DNA of 26,571 nt from MGBC120314 sp051877855 (lineage in GTDB: Bacteria; Bacillota; Clostridia; Lachnospirales; Lachnospiraceae): positions 1-26,571 of the forward strand of contig JBJEJH010000045.1 of assembly GCA_051877855.1 (NCBI GenBank). Direction: 5' to 3'. The notes under the pieces were generated by a model. That model was not told the origin of the DNA, did not search any database, and saw only the letters and a program-made list of their open reading frames with translations. Shown piece by piece: positions 8,486-15,846 of this stretch. The translations under genes and the position numbers were made by a program. Position 1 is the first letter of the stretch. The number at the start of each line of letters is the position of its first letter.

Positions 8486-11005
8486 ATGGATGAACATATC
8501 TTTGATAAAGTTCATGATGTAGACCTTAAGAAAACCATGGAAGATTCTTATATCGATTATGCCATGAGTGTTATTGCAGCTCGTGCCCTTCCTGATGTAA
8601 GAGATGGTCTTAAGCCGGTACAGCGTAGAATTTTATACTCAATGATTGAATTGAATAATGGACCAGATAAGCCTCATAGAAAGTGTGCCCGTATCGTCGG
8701 AGATACCATGGGTAAATATCATCCCCATGGAGATTCTTCCATCTATGAAGCCTTAGTAAAGTTAGCACAGGATTTCTCCACAAGATATCCCCTTGTGGAT
8801 GGACATGGTAACTTCGGTTCCGTAGATGGCGATGGTGCAGCTGCCATGCGTTATACCGAGGCAAGATTAAGTAAGATTTCCATGAAGATGCTGGCAGATA
8901 TCAACAAAGATACTGTTGATTTCATACCAAACTTTGATGAGACCGAAAAAGAACCTACGGTAATGCCTGCAAGATATCCGAACCTTTTGGTGAACGGTAC
9001 ATCCGGTATCGCGGTAGGTATGGCAACCAATATTCCGCCTCACAATTTACGTGAAGTGATTGGAGCAGTTAACAAGATTATTAATAATCAGATTGAGGAA
9101 GATCGCGAGACCGACATCAACGAGATTCTTGAAATTGTGAAAGGACCGGATTTTCCAACGGGTGCAACCATTCTTGGTAAGAGAGGTATTGAGGAAGCAT
9201 ATCGTACAGGACGTGGTAAAATTCGTGTGCGTGCGGTTTCGGATATCGAGCCAATGCAGAATGGCAAGAATCGTATTGTTGTAACAGAACTTCCATATAT
9301 GGTCAATAAGGCAAGATTATTGGAAAAGATTGCTGAATTGGCAAGGGACAAGAAGGTTGACGGAATTACAGATCTTCGTGACGAGTCCGACCGTGAAGGT
9401 ATGCGTGTTGTCATTGAATTAAGAAAAGACGTTAATCCGAATGTAGTATTGAATCATTTGTACAAACATACCCAGATGCAGGACACCTTCGGTGTTATTA
9501 TGCTTGCTTTGGTTAATAATGAACCGAAAGTATTAAATATTCTGGATATGTTGAATTACTATCTGCTTCATCAGAAGGAAGTAGTGACCAGAAGAACAAA
9601 GTACGATCTGAATAAGGCAGAAGAGAGAGCCCACATCTTAGAGGGATTAATTATCGCTCTGGATAATATTGATGAAGTTATCAGTATTATTCGTGGGTCC
9701 GAAAACGGAAGTGTTGCCGAGCAGCGCTTGATGGAGCGATTCTCCTTAAGTCAGGCACAGGCCCATGCCATCGTTGAAATGAGACTCCGTGCTCTTACCG
9801 GTTTGGAAAGAGAAAAATTGGAGAATGAATATAATGAGTTGATGGCAACCATCGCGAGATTAAAGGAAATTCTTGCAAATGAAAAGGTTCTTCTCGGAGT
9901 GATCCGTGATGAATTACAGGTAATTTCCGATGAATACGGTGATGATCGAAGAACAGCCATCGGATATGATGAGACGGATATCTCCATGGAAGATCTTATT
10001 CCGAGAGAAGACACCGTCATTGCCATGACAAATCTTGGTTATATCAAGCGAATGACTCCTGAGAATTTCAAGAGCCAGAATCGTGGCGGTAAGGGTATCA
10101 AGGGAATGCATACCATCGAGGATGACTATATTGAAGATCTTTTAATGGCAAATTCACATAGTAATATGATGTTCTTTACCAATAAGGGACGTGTATATCC
10201 ATTGAAGGCATATGAAATTCCTGAAGCCGGAAGAACCGCGAGAGGAACTGCTATTGTCAATATTCTGCAGTTAATGCCGGGCGAGAAGATTTCAGCAATG
10301 ATCTGCATGGATGGATGTACCGACGACAGTTACTTATTCTTTGCAACGAAAAATGGTATTGTTAAGAAGACAAGTATTATGGAATATATTCATATTCGTA
10401 AGACGGGCATTCAGGCAATCACAATTCGTGAAGAAGACGAATTGATTGAGGTGAAGCTGACGGATAACACCAAGGACATTATCCTTGCAACAAAACTTGG
10501 TCAGTGTATCCGATTCAAGGAAACCGACGTAAGACCAACCGGTCGAAGCGCAATGGGTGTAATCGGTATGAATCTTGACGCAGATGACGAAGTTGTGGGA
10601 ATGCAGCTTAATACCCAGGGTGATGCGTTACTTCTCGTATCTGAAAATGGTATGGGTAAGAGAACCATGATGAATGAATTTACTCCACAGTACCGCGGTG
10701 GTAAGGGTGTTAAGTGTTATAAGATCAATGAAAAGACAGGTAATGTCATCGGTGTTAAGGCCGTAGATGATACAAGAGAAGTAATGTTGATTACAAATGA
10801 GGGTATCATTATCCGTATGGAAGTAAATCAGATCAATATTATTGGACGAATTACTTCCGGTGTAAAACTGATTAATCTGGACGAAGGAGTTAAGGTTGCC
10901 AAGGTTGCCAAGGTAAGAGTTAAACCTGAGGGAGATGAATCGGAAGAAGTCATTGAAGGAACATCAAGTGAAGTTTCAGACAGCAATGAAAACTCTGAAG
11001 AGTAA
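8486..11005 (+). CDS. gyrA: DNA gyrase subunit A
   Basis: The 839-residue DNA cleavage and rejoining subunit. The catalytic tyrosine lies in AAMRYTEARLSK. The quinolone-resistance-determining stretch GKYHPHGDSSIYEALV has the usual wild-type Ser and an acidic Glu at the classic positions, so the sequence gives no sign of quinolone resistance. The C-terminal beta-pinwheel carries the GyrA box QNRGGKGIKG, which separates gyrase from topoisomerase IV. A short acidic tail (ESEEVIEGTSSEVSDSNENSEE region) ends the protein. RBS TAGGAGT (8473-8479) precedes the ATG. It lies 53 nt after gyrB; a GC-rich hairpin follows the stop. Confidence 0.98.
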   Translation: MDEHIFDKVHDVDLKKTMEDSYIDYAMSVIAARALPDVRDGLKPVQRRILYSMIELNNGPDKPHRKCARIVGDTMGKYHPHGDSSIYEALVKLAQDFSTRYPLVDGHGNFGSVDGDGAAAMRYTEARLSKISMKMLADINKDTVDFIPNFDETEKEPTVMPARYPNLLVNGTSGIAVGMATNIPPHNLREVIGAVNKIINNQIEEDRETDINEILEIVKGPDFPTGATILGKRGIEEAYRTGRGKIRVRAVSDIEPMQNGKNRIVVTELPYMVNKARLLEKIAELARDKKVDGITDLRDESDREGMRVVIELRKDVNPNVVLNHLYKHTQMQDTFGVIMLALVNNEPKVLNILDMLNYYLLHQKEVVTRRTKYDLNKAEERAHILEGLIIALDNIDEVISIIRGSENGSVAEQRLMERFSLSQAQAHAIVEMRLRALTGLEREKLENEYNELMATIARLKEILANEKVLLGVIRDELQVISDEYGDDRRTAIGYDETDISMEDLIPREDTVIAMTNLGYIKRMTPENFKSQNRGGKGIKGMHTIEDDYIEDLLMANSHSNMMFFTNKGRVYPLKAYEIPEAGRTARGTAIVNILQLMPGEKISAMICMDGCTDDSYLFFATKNGIVKKTSIMEYIHIRKTGIQAITIREEDELIEVKLTDNTKDIILATKLGQCIRFKETDVRPTGRSAMGVIGMNLDADDEVVGMQLNTQGDALLLVSENGMGKRTMMNEFTPQYRGGKGVKCYKINEKTGNVIGVKAVDDTREVMLITNEGIIIRMEVNQINIIGRITSGVKLINLDEGVKVAKVAKVRVKPEGDESEEVIEGTSSEVSDSNENSEE

Positions 11006-11014
11006 TTTTAAAGC

Positions 11015-11055
11015 ATAAGGGAAAGGGACACCCATGGGTGGTGTCCTTTCCTTAT
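11015..11055 (+). terminator. Hairpin after gyrA (probable terminator or attenuator)
   Basis: ATAAGGGAAAGGGACACC (11015-11032) pairs with GGTGTCCTTTCCTTAT (11040-11055) over 16 bp with two single-G bulges and a 7-nt loop. There is no good U-tract afterwards, so termination may be partial and some gyrA transcripts may continue into the fumarase genes, whose start is only 43 nt further on. Confidence 0.55.
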
Positions 11056-11097
11056 ATGTATGTTTGTGTAAAATATTTCTATGGAGAAGATAAATAT

Positions 11098-11940
11098 ATG
11101 AGGACAGTTAATACAGAAGTTATTATCAAAACTGTGGAGGAAATGTGTATTGAGGCAACACATTTTCTTTCGGATGACATGAAGAAGGTATTTGAAGATG
11201 CGGTTAAGAATGAAGAGTCTCCCCTTGGTAAGCAGGTATTGAACCAGCTTCAGGAGAATCTTGAGATTGCAGCCAATGATATGATCCCAATCTGTCAGGA
11301 TACAGGTATGGCGGTATTATTTGTCAATGTTGGACAGGATGTGCACATTGAAGGAGGAAATCTGACGGATGCCATTAATGAAGGTGTAAGAAGAGGATAT
11401 GTTAACGGATATCTTAGAAAATCCGTGGTTTCAGATCCGATTATCCGTGAGAATACCAAGGATAACACACCGGCAATTATTCATTATGACATCGTACCGG
11501 GAGATCAGATTGAAATCACCATCGCACCAAAGGGATTTGGCAGTGAGAACATGAGTCGTGTATTTATGTTAAAGCCGGCGGATGGAATTGAAGGCGTTAA
11601 GGATGCAATACTTACTGCGGTGAAAGATGCAGGACCGAATGCATGTCCTCCTATGGTTGTTGGTGTAGGTATTGGTGGAACCTTTGAAAAATGTGCACTT
11701 CTTGCAAAGAAGGCATTAACCCGCAATGTGTTGGAACATTCCGCTATTCCTTACGTAAGAGAATTGGAAGAGGAAATGCTTGAAAAGATCAACATGCTGG
11801 GTATCGGACCGGGTGGTCTGGGAGGAACAAAGACCGCTCTGGCAGTCAATGTGGAGACTTATGCAACCCATATTGCCGGACTTCCGGTGGCAATCAATAT
11901 CTGCTGTCATGTAAACAGACATGCACATCGTATAATCTAA
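11098..11940 (+). CDS. Fumarate hydratase, class I, alpha subunit
   Basis: A 280-residue protein of the iron-sulfur fumarase/tartrate dehydratase alpha family, which with the beta subunit interconverts fumarate and malate using a [4Fe-4S] cluster. Characteristic stretches are DMIPICQDTGMAVLF, ACPPMVVGVGIGGTFEKC and GPGGLGGTKTALAV. Cys66, Cys183 and one of the C-terminal Cys269/270 pair are candidate cluster ligands. The ATG at 11098 is chosen because GGAG (11083-11086) is well spaced and MRTVNTEVIIKTVEEMC fits homologues; a start further upstream would run through the preceding hairpin. The beta subunit gene starts 13 nt after the stop. L-tartrate dehydratase is the alternative, but isolated Clostridia pairs of this kind are normally fumarase. 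Confidence 0.92.
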   Translation: MRTVNTEVIIKTVEEMCIEATHFLSDDMKKVFEDAVKNEESPLGKQVLNQLQENLEIAANDMIPICQDTGMAVLFVNVGQDVHIEGGNLTDAINEGVRRGYVNGYLRKSVVSDPIIRENTKDNTPAIIHYDIVPGDQIEITIAPKGFGSENMSRVFMLKPADGIEGVKDAILTAVKDAGPNACPPMVVGVGIGGTFEKCALLAKKALTRNVLEHSAIPYVRELEEEMLEKINMLGIGPGGLGGTKTALAVNVETYATHIAGLPVAINICCHVNRHAHRII

Positions 11941-11953
11941 GGGGGAAATCAGA

Positions 11954-12505
11954 ATGGATAAATATATCAAGGCACCAATCAGCGATGAGGATGCAAAATC
12001 TCTTCGTGCCGGGGATTATGTATATATTACGGGAACGATCTATACTGCAAGAGATGCAGCCCACAAGAGAATGTATGAAGCATTAAAAGAAGGTAAAGAA
12101 TTACCGTTATCAATGAAGAACAACATCATTTATTATATGGGACCCTCTCCGGCAAGGGAAGGTCGTCCTATCGGTTCCGCAGGCCCTACAACTGCCAGCC
12201 GAATGGACAAGTATGCGCCGGATCTTCTGGATCTTGGACTTAAGGGAATGATCGGAAAGGGAAAGCGTTCCCAGGCAGTAAAGGATGCCATTATCCGAAA
12301 TGGAGCCGTGTATTTTGCAGCAGTGGGCGGTGCCGGAGCAATCCTTTCCCAGAGAATCAAAAAGTCCACCGTATTGGCTTATGATGATCTTGGAACGGAA
12401 GCAATCCGTGAACTTGAAGTAGAAGATTTCCCGGTAATCGTAGTTATCGATTCAGAAGGAAATAACCTTTATGAGACCGCAATAGAGCAGTATAAGAAGA
12501 TCTAG
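11954..12505 (+). CDS. Fumarate hydratase, class I, beta subunit
   Basis: A 183-residue beta subunit of the two-component iron-sulfur fumarase. It has GDYVYITGTIYTARDAAHKR near the N-terminus, the substrate-loop motif PIGSAGPTTASRMD, MIGKGKRS, and AAVGGAGAILSQRIK. The length is normal for a separate beta subunit; in single-chain fumarases this part is fused behind the alpha part. The RBS AGGGGGAAA sits at the end of the alpha gene. The pair forms a two-gene operon in the malate/fumarate step of an incomplete citric acid pathway, or in succinate-forming fermentation. Confidence 0.93.
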   Translation: MDKYIKAPISDEDAKSLRAGDYVYITGTIYTARDAAHKRMYEALKEGKELPLSMKNNIIYYMGPSPAREGRPIGSAGPTTASRMDKYAPDLLDLGLKGMIGKGKRSQAVKDAIIRNGAVYFAAVGGAGAILSQRIKKSTVLAYDDLGTEAIRELEVEDFPVIVVIDSEGNNLYETAIEQYKKI

Positions 12506-12545
12506 GATAAGATTAGAAAAAGGAATGCCTGGTACTTGGTGCCTG

Positions 12546-12581
12546 ATATTCATAAAAAGTCCCTTGACTTTTTATGAATAT
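12546..12581. repeat. 16-bp perfect inverted repeat behind the fumarase operon, overlapping a tRNA promoter
   Basis: ATATTCATAAAAAGTC (12546-12561) and GACTTTTTATGAATAT (12566-12581) are exact reverse complements around the loop CCTT. It lies 40 nt after the fumarase beta stop and could end that transcript, although no U-tract follows. The right arm overlaps the -35 element and spacer of the tRNA-Ser promoter. Confidence 0.85.
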
Positions 12582-12592
12582 ATCAGTATAAT
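12564..12592 (+). promoter_or_regulatory. Promoter of the tRNA-Ser gene
   Basis: TTGACT (12564-12569) and a perfect TATAAT (12587-12592) are spaced by 17 bp. Transcription would start near 12599, giving a roughly 69-nt 5' leader; a small hairpin (TTCATA/TATGAA, 12648-12664) sits just before the mature tRNA 5' end. Confidence 0.85.
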
Positions 12593-12667
12593 AAACCTTG
12601 CGTCTGAGTAGAATATCTCATAGATGTTCGTACATCAGATACACAATTTCATATTTATTATGAATTC

Positions 12668-12755
12668 GGAGTAGTACTCAAGTGGCCGAAGAGGTGCCCC
12701 TGCTAAGGGTATAGGTCGGGAAACCGGCGCGAGGGTTCAAATCCCTCCTGCTCCG
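12668..12755 (+). tRNA. tRNA-Ser, anticodon GCU
   Basis: An 88-nt type II tRNA. The acceptor arm GGAGTAG pairs with CTGCTCC (one G-U) and is followed by discriminator G (12755). The anticodon stem TGCCC/GGGTA encloses the loop CTGCTAA, with anticodon GCT at 12702-12704, reading AGC and AGU. A long variable arm (about 12713-12730) and the T-loop GGTTCAAATCC are present. The CCA tail is not encoded (CTG follows) and must be added after transcription. Confidence 0.96.
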
Positions 12756-12763
12756 CTGTTAGA

Positions 12764-12798
12764 AAAGAGTCGGAAACTTTAGGTTTTCGACTCTTTTT
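12764..12798 (+). terminator. Intrinsic terminator of the tRNA-Ser gene
   Basis: AAAGAGTCGGAAAC (12764-12777) pairs with GTTTTCGACTCTTT (12783-12796) with one G-U pair and a 5-nt loop, ending in a T-run. On the other strand its A-rich side also gives a T-tract, so it may serve the convergent AraC-family gene as well. Confidence 0.87.
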
Positions 12799-12835
12799 GA
12801 CTTGCATAGAGATTGAAATAAGGTAGGAAGGATAT

Positions 12836-13672
12836 TTACAGGATATTTCTTCTTTTATATTCACTGGGGGTCATATTGTATTTGCTTTTAAAAAGATTAC
12901 ACAGATAATTGCCACTGGATAATCCCACTTCAAGTGCAATCTCGTGGATGCTTTTCATTCCGATTTTAAGTAAAATGCAGGCATGCTCAAGTCTTACCTC
13001 AGATACGTAGTCTGAAAAGGAAGTACCTGTGGCATTTTTAAATAATCGCGAAAAGTGTGATGGAGAGACGGATACATGGTTTGCAACTTCCGTAATGGAA
13101 GGCGTGTTTTTGATATTATTCTCCACGTAAACCAGTGCTTCCTGAATTCGTTCGTCAAAGAAAAGTGGCTGGTAAATCAACCGGCCCGATTCCTTTCTTA
13201 TGTGATTGTCATAAATAAAGAAAAATAATTTGTACACCATGCCTTGCAGAACTAACTGTGAGGCTGGTGTTTTCTTTTTATATTCGGTTAACATTTCCTC
13301 AAATAGGGACATGATTACGCGCTGGTGATCTTTGGAAAATTCAAGATATTCGGCACATAACCGGTTCATCTCATTTTCACCCACAATTTCAAGAACCGGA
13401 GAAAATGCCTCCGTCTTAATCTTAAGGATATATCGTTCATAGGGTGTATCGGACATGGCACAGTTGCGGTGATAAACGTTCGGCTTTGAAATTCCCACAT
13501 TTCCGGCATGGCCTATACGGATGTATTCGTTGGAGATCCATTTGCGGTCACCGGATAGGATAAAACCAATATTGTAGTGATCCGTGGCAGCCTGCATGAC
13601 AGGCATGGAGTAATTATTAAGGGTGAGACGTTCCACATATACGATTTCATTGGGATTCAGCGGTGCGGGCAT
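12836..13672 (-). CDS. AraC-family transcriptional regulator
   Basis: A 278-residue regulator. The N-terminal half (about 1-150) looks like a cupin-type sensor domain (NYSMPVMQAATDHYNIGFIL). The C-terminal ~100 residues form the double helix-turn-helix: SITEVANHVSVSPSHFSRLF followed by GTSFSDYVSEVRLEHACILL, then SIHEIALEVGLSSGNYLCNL and the closing YNMTPSEYKRRN. The ligand cannot be read from the sequence; many such regulators sense sugars. Its promoter lies in the 156-bp gap shared with the divergent MoxR operon, so control of that operon is plausible but unproven. An AGGAG RBS lies on the minus strand (13679-13683). It converges with the tRNA-Ser gene. Confidence 0.9.
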   Translation of the reverse strand: MPAPLNPNEIVYVERLTLNNYSMPVMQAATDHYNIGFILSGDRKWISNEYIRIGHAGNVGISKPNVYHRNCAMSDTPYERYILKIKTEAFSPVLEIVGENEMNRLCAEYLEFSKDHQRVIMSLFEEMLTEYKKKTPASQLVLQGMVYKLFFFIYDNHIRKESGRLIYQPLFFDERIQEALVYVENNIKNTPSITEVANHVSVSPSHFSRLFKNATGTSFSDYVSEVRLEHACILLKIGMKSIHEIALEVGLSSGNYLCNLFKSKYNMTPSEYKRRNIL

Positions 13673-13704
13673 GAAAATCTCCTTTCCGGGTATTCATCAT
13701 ATAA

Positions 13705-13733
13705 ACTATAGCATTAAATTGTAGATTCATCAA
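13705..13733 (-). promoter_or_regulatory. Promoter of the AraC-family gene
   Basis: On the minus strand TTGATG (complement of 13728-13733) and TATAGT (complement of 13705-13710) are separated by 17 bp, with the start expected near 13698. I see no equally clear promoter for the rightward MoxR operon in 13734-13828, which would fit an activator-dependent promoter. Confidence 0.65.
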
Positions 13734-13828
13734 GAAAAATGCGGTTAAAGTGCATAGAATATTGTAAATTCATGTTGTACAATAGAATCAGATAAGAGAC
13801 CTTTGACCGGTAAAACAGGAGGTTTGGG

Positions 13829-14755
13829 ATGGAAAATATTAAAAAGATACTGGATAGTGTTGATTCTGTAATTGTTGGCAAGAAACAGGTACAGGAATTA
13901 ATTCTGACAGCAATGCTTGCCCGGGGCCATGTTTTATTAGAAGACATACCCGGTGTTGGAAAAACAACCCTTGCCAATGTATATGCAAAAGTATTTGATT
14001 GCACTTTTAAAAGAATACAGTTTACCCCCGATACGATGCCGGGGGATGTGATTGGCTCTTCCGTCTACAATTTTGAAACCCATAGTTTTCAATATGTAAG
14101 CGGTGCCATTATGGGTAATATCATTCTAGCGGATGAGATTAACCGCACTTCGCCGAAGACCCAGGCAGCCATGCTGGAGGCCATGGAAGAGGGAATGGTG
14201 ACCATTGACGGAGTAAGACATGAACTCCCGAAACCATTTGTGGTGATTGCAACACAGAATCCGGTGATGCAAAGAGGAACCTATCATTTGCCGGAATCCC
14301 AGCTGGACCGGTTTATGATGAAGTTGTCCATGGGTTATCCGGATGTGGAATCCAGTGTGGAGATTGTAAAGAGACAGATTGGTGGGAAAACCGTTGCCGC
14401 ACTTTCCCATGTTGTTGACATATCTACATGGCAGATGCTGATCGAAAAAGCATCAAAAGTAGTTGTGTCCGATGAATTGATTACCTATGCAGCAAATTGC
14501 ATTGAACTTACCAGAACGGATGAGAAGGTACTATTTGGTGCAAGTCCGAGAGCGCTGATTGCATGGGTCAATGGAGCGAAGGCATATGCCTTGATTAAGG
14601 GGAGGGAATATTGTATCCCGGATGATTTTAAGTATCTTTCCCAATATGTGCTGGCACATCGATTAATACTAAAGCAGAACACATTGGATAGTGAAGACAT
14701 TTGTAAGGATATTGTAGAACGCATTCTCAGAAAGGTAAAGGTACCCATTGGATAA
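13829..14755 (+). CDS. MoxR-family AAA+ ATPase
   Basis: A 308-residue AAA+ protein with Walker A GVGKTT at residues 42-47 (context LLEDIPGVGKTTLANVYAK), Walker B ILADEINRTSPKTQAAMLEA, sensor-1 region VVIATQNPVMQRGTYHLPE and a C-terminal lid with GASPRALIAW. MoxR ATPases act as chaperone-like factors that mature or insert partner proteins, often together with von Willebrand factor or DUF58 proteins. AGGAGG (13817-13822) gives a strong RBS. The stop overlaps the start of the DUF58 gene, and the DUF58/transglutaminase partners follow directly, a recurrent and poorly understood bacterial gene set. The ATPase family is certain; the client protein is not. Confidence 0.94.
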   Translation: MENIKKILDSVDSVIVGKKQVQELILTAMLARGHVLLEDIPGVGKTTLANVYAKVFDCTFKRIQFTPDTMPGDVIGSSVYNFETHSFQYVSGAIMGNIILADEINRTSPKTQAAMLEAMEEGMVTIDGVRHELPKPFVVIATQNPVMQRGTYHLPESQLDRFMMKLSMGYPDVESSVEIVKRQIGGKTVAALSHVVDISTWQMLIEKASKVVVSDELITYAANCIELTRTDEKVLFGASPRALIAWVNGAKAYALIKGREYCIPDDFKYLSQYVLAHRLILKQNTLDSEDICKDIVERILRKVKVPIG

Positions 14756-15842
14756 TAAGTCGATTCGGATTAGAAGAAGTATTTATTTGGTGCTGGTTAT
14801 ATTGTCCCTGGTTTTTGTGACATTTTACGGCGGAAATGTACCCTATATGATGTTTTTTTTGTTGCTGGAAAATGCTTTGTTATCTTTTCTTTATATTTTT
14901 TATGTTTTTTACAGCATTAGAATATCCCAGGGAGTTTCTGCCCATGGTGTGGATAAGGGAGTCTACGTAGATCTTACATTTACCTTGGCCAATGAGGGAA
15001 TTCTGCCAATTGCCAGTGCGAGACTATCCTTTCTAAAGGATACTTCCGAAGTTCTTGACACAAAAGAGTTAGAACATATTGGGCTAAATGCCAATGAGCA
15101 GAGAACCTACAGGCTTATGATGGTTTGCAAGTATTCCGGTCTTTATTATGCAGGCGCATCCCATGTGGAGATTATTGATTATTTTGGAATTTTTAAAATC
15201 CGGTTTAACATGCCTCAAAAATTAAAGGTATATGTCCGGCCGAGAATTATTCCGGTGAAATGTCTTGCATTTCTGGATGAAAATGAGAATACCATTAACA
15301 GCAGCAATCAGAGTATGTCGGACATGGTGGTGGATAGTCCGGTGCGGGTCTATGAAAATGGGGACGACAAGAATCTTATTCATTGGAAGAATACGGCAAA
15401 AACAAACAAGCTTATGGTAAGAACCCGTTCTTTTGAAGAGGCAGCCGGTTATGTTTTGTTTTTTGATACCAATCTTAAGAAGGCGGATGAATTGGAAAGA
15501 ATTGTCGTGGCGGACAAATTGAGGGAAGCTTATATTTCAGTAGCAAATTACCTATATCTTAAAGGCTTTGGGGTACAATGTCATATCGATTCGGCACAGT
15601 CCTATGTGGTTGCGAGCCGATTTGAATTTATGCAGATGTATGAAGGGGTTTCAAATTATATTTTTATCAAAGAAACGAATGCCTTGGATATACTTGGAAG
15701 GATTGAGGTGGGTTTTGGAAGTACGGTAATCGTTGTAACTGATCGGGACAGTGACTTATCTGCGTACAGTACTATGGATATAGTGAAATTTAATGTAAAT
15801 CATTATGCGCAGATTGAGGATGCATTTGAGGATCGAGGTTGA
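14748..15842 (+). CDS. DUF58 domain-containing membrane protein
   Basis: A 364-residue protein starting at a TTG that overlaps the end of the MoxR gene by 8 nt. Two adjacent N-terminal hydrophobic segments (about 10-25 and 28-52) anchor it, followed by a beta-rich region. The DUF58 signature YENGDDKNLIHWKNTAKTN with MVRTRSFEE lies around residues 200-225. DUF58 proteins pair with MoxR ATPases and have a VWA-like fold; their biochemical role is not established. The TTG start is supported by the AAAGG upstream (14737-14741) and by the tight coupling. It is followed 4 nt later by the transglutaminase gene. Confidence 0.9.
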   Translation: MDNKSIRIRRSIYLVLVILSLVFVTFYGGNVPYMMFFLLLENALLSFLYIFYVFYSIRISQGVSAHGVDKGVYVDLTFTLANEGILPIASARLSFLKDTSEVLDTKELEHIGLNANEQRTYRLMMVCKYSGLYYAGASHVEIIDYFGIFKIRFNMPQKLKVYVRPRIIPVKCLAFLDENENTINSSNQSMSDMVVDSPVRVYENGDDKNLIHWKNTAKTNKLMVRTRSFEEAAGYVLFFDTNLKKADELERIVVADKLREAYISVANYLYLKGFGVQCHIDSAQSYVVASRFEFMQMYEGVSNYIFIKETNALDILGRIEVGFGSTVIVVTDRDSDLSAYSTMDIVKFNVNHYAQIEDAFEDRG

Positions 15843-15846
15843 CGGG

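Noticed and set aside
8719..8766. Possible quinolone-resistance substitution in gyrA.
   Set aside because: The Ser and acidic positions of the resistance-determining region have residues typical of susceptible Gram-positive GyrA.
12527..12546. GCCT/GGTAC/GGTGCC-like sequence after the fumarase operon, reminiscent of short dispersed palindromic repeats in Firmicutes.
   Set aside because: Only one imperfect copy is visible in the window, so no repeat family can be shown.
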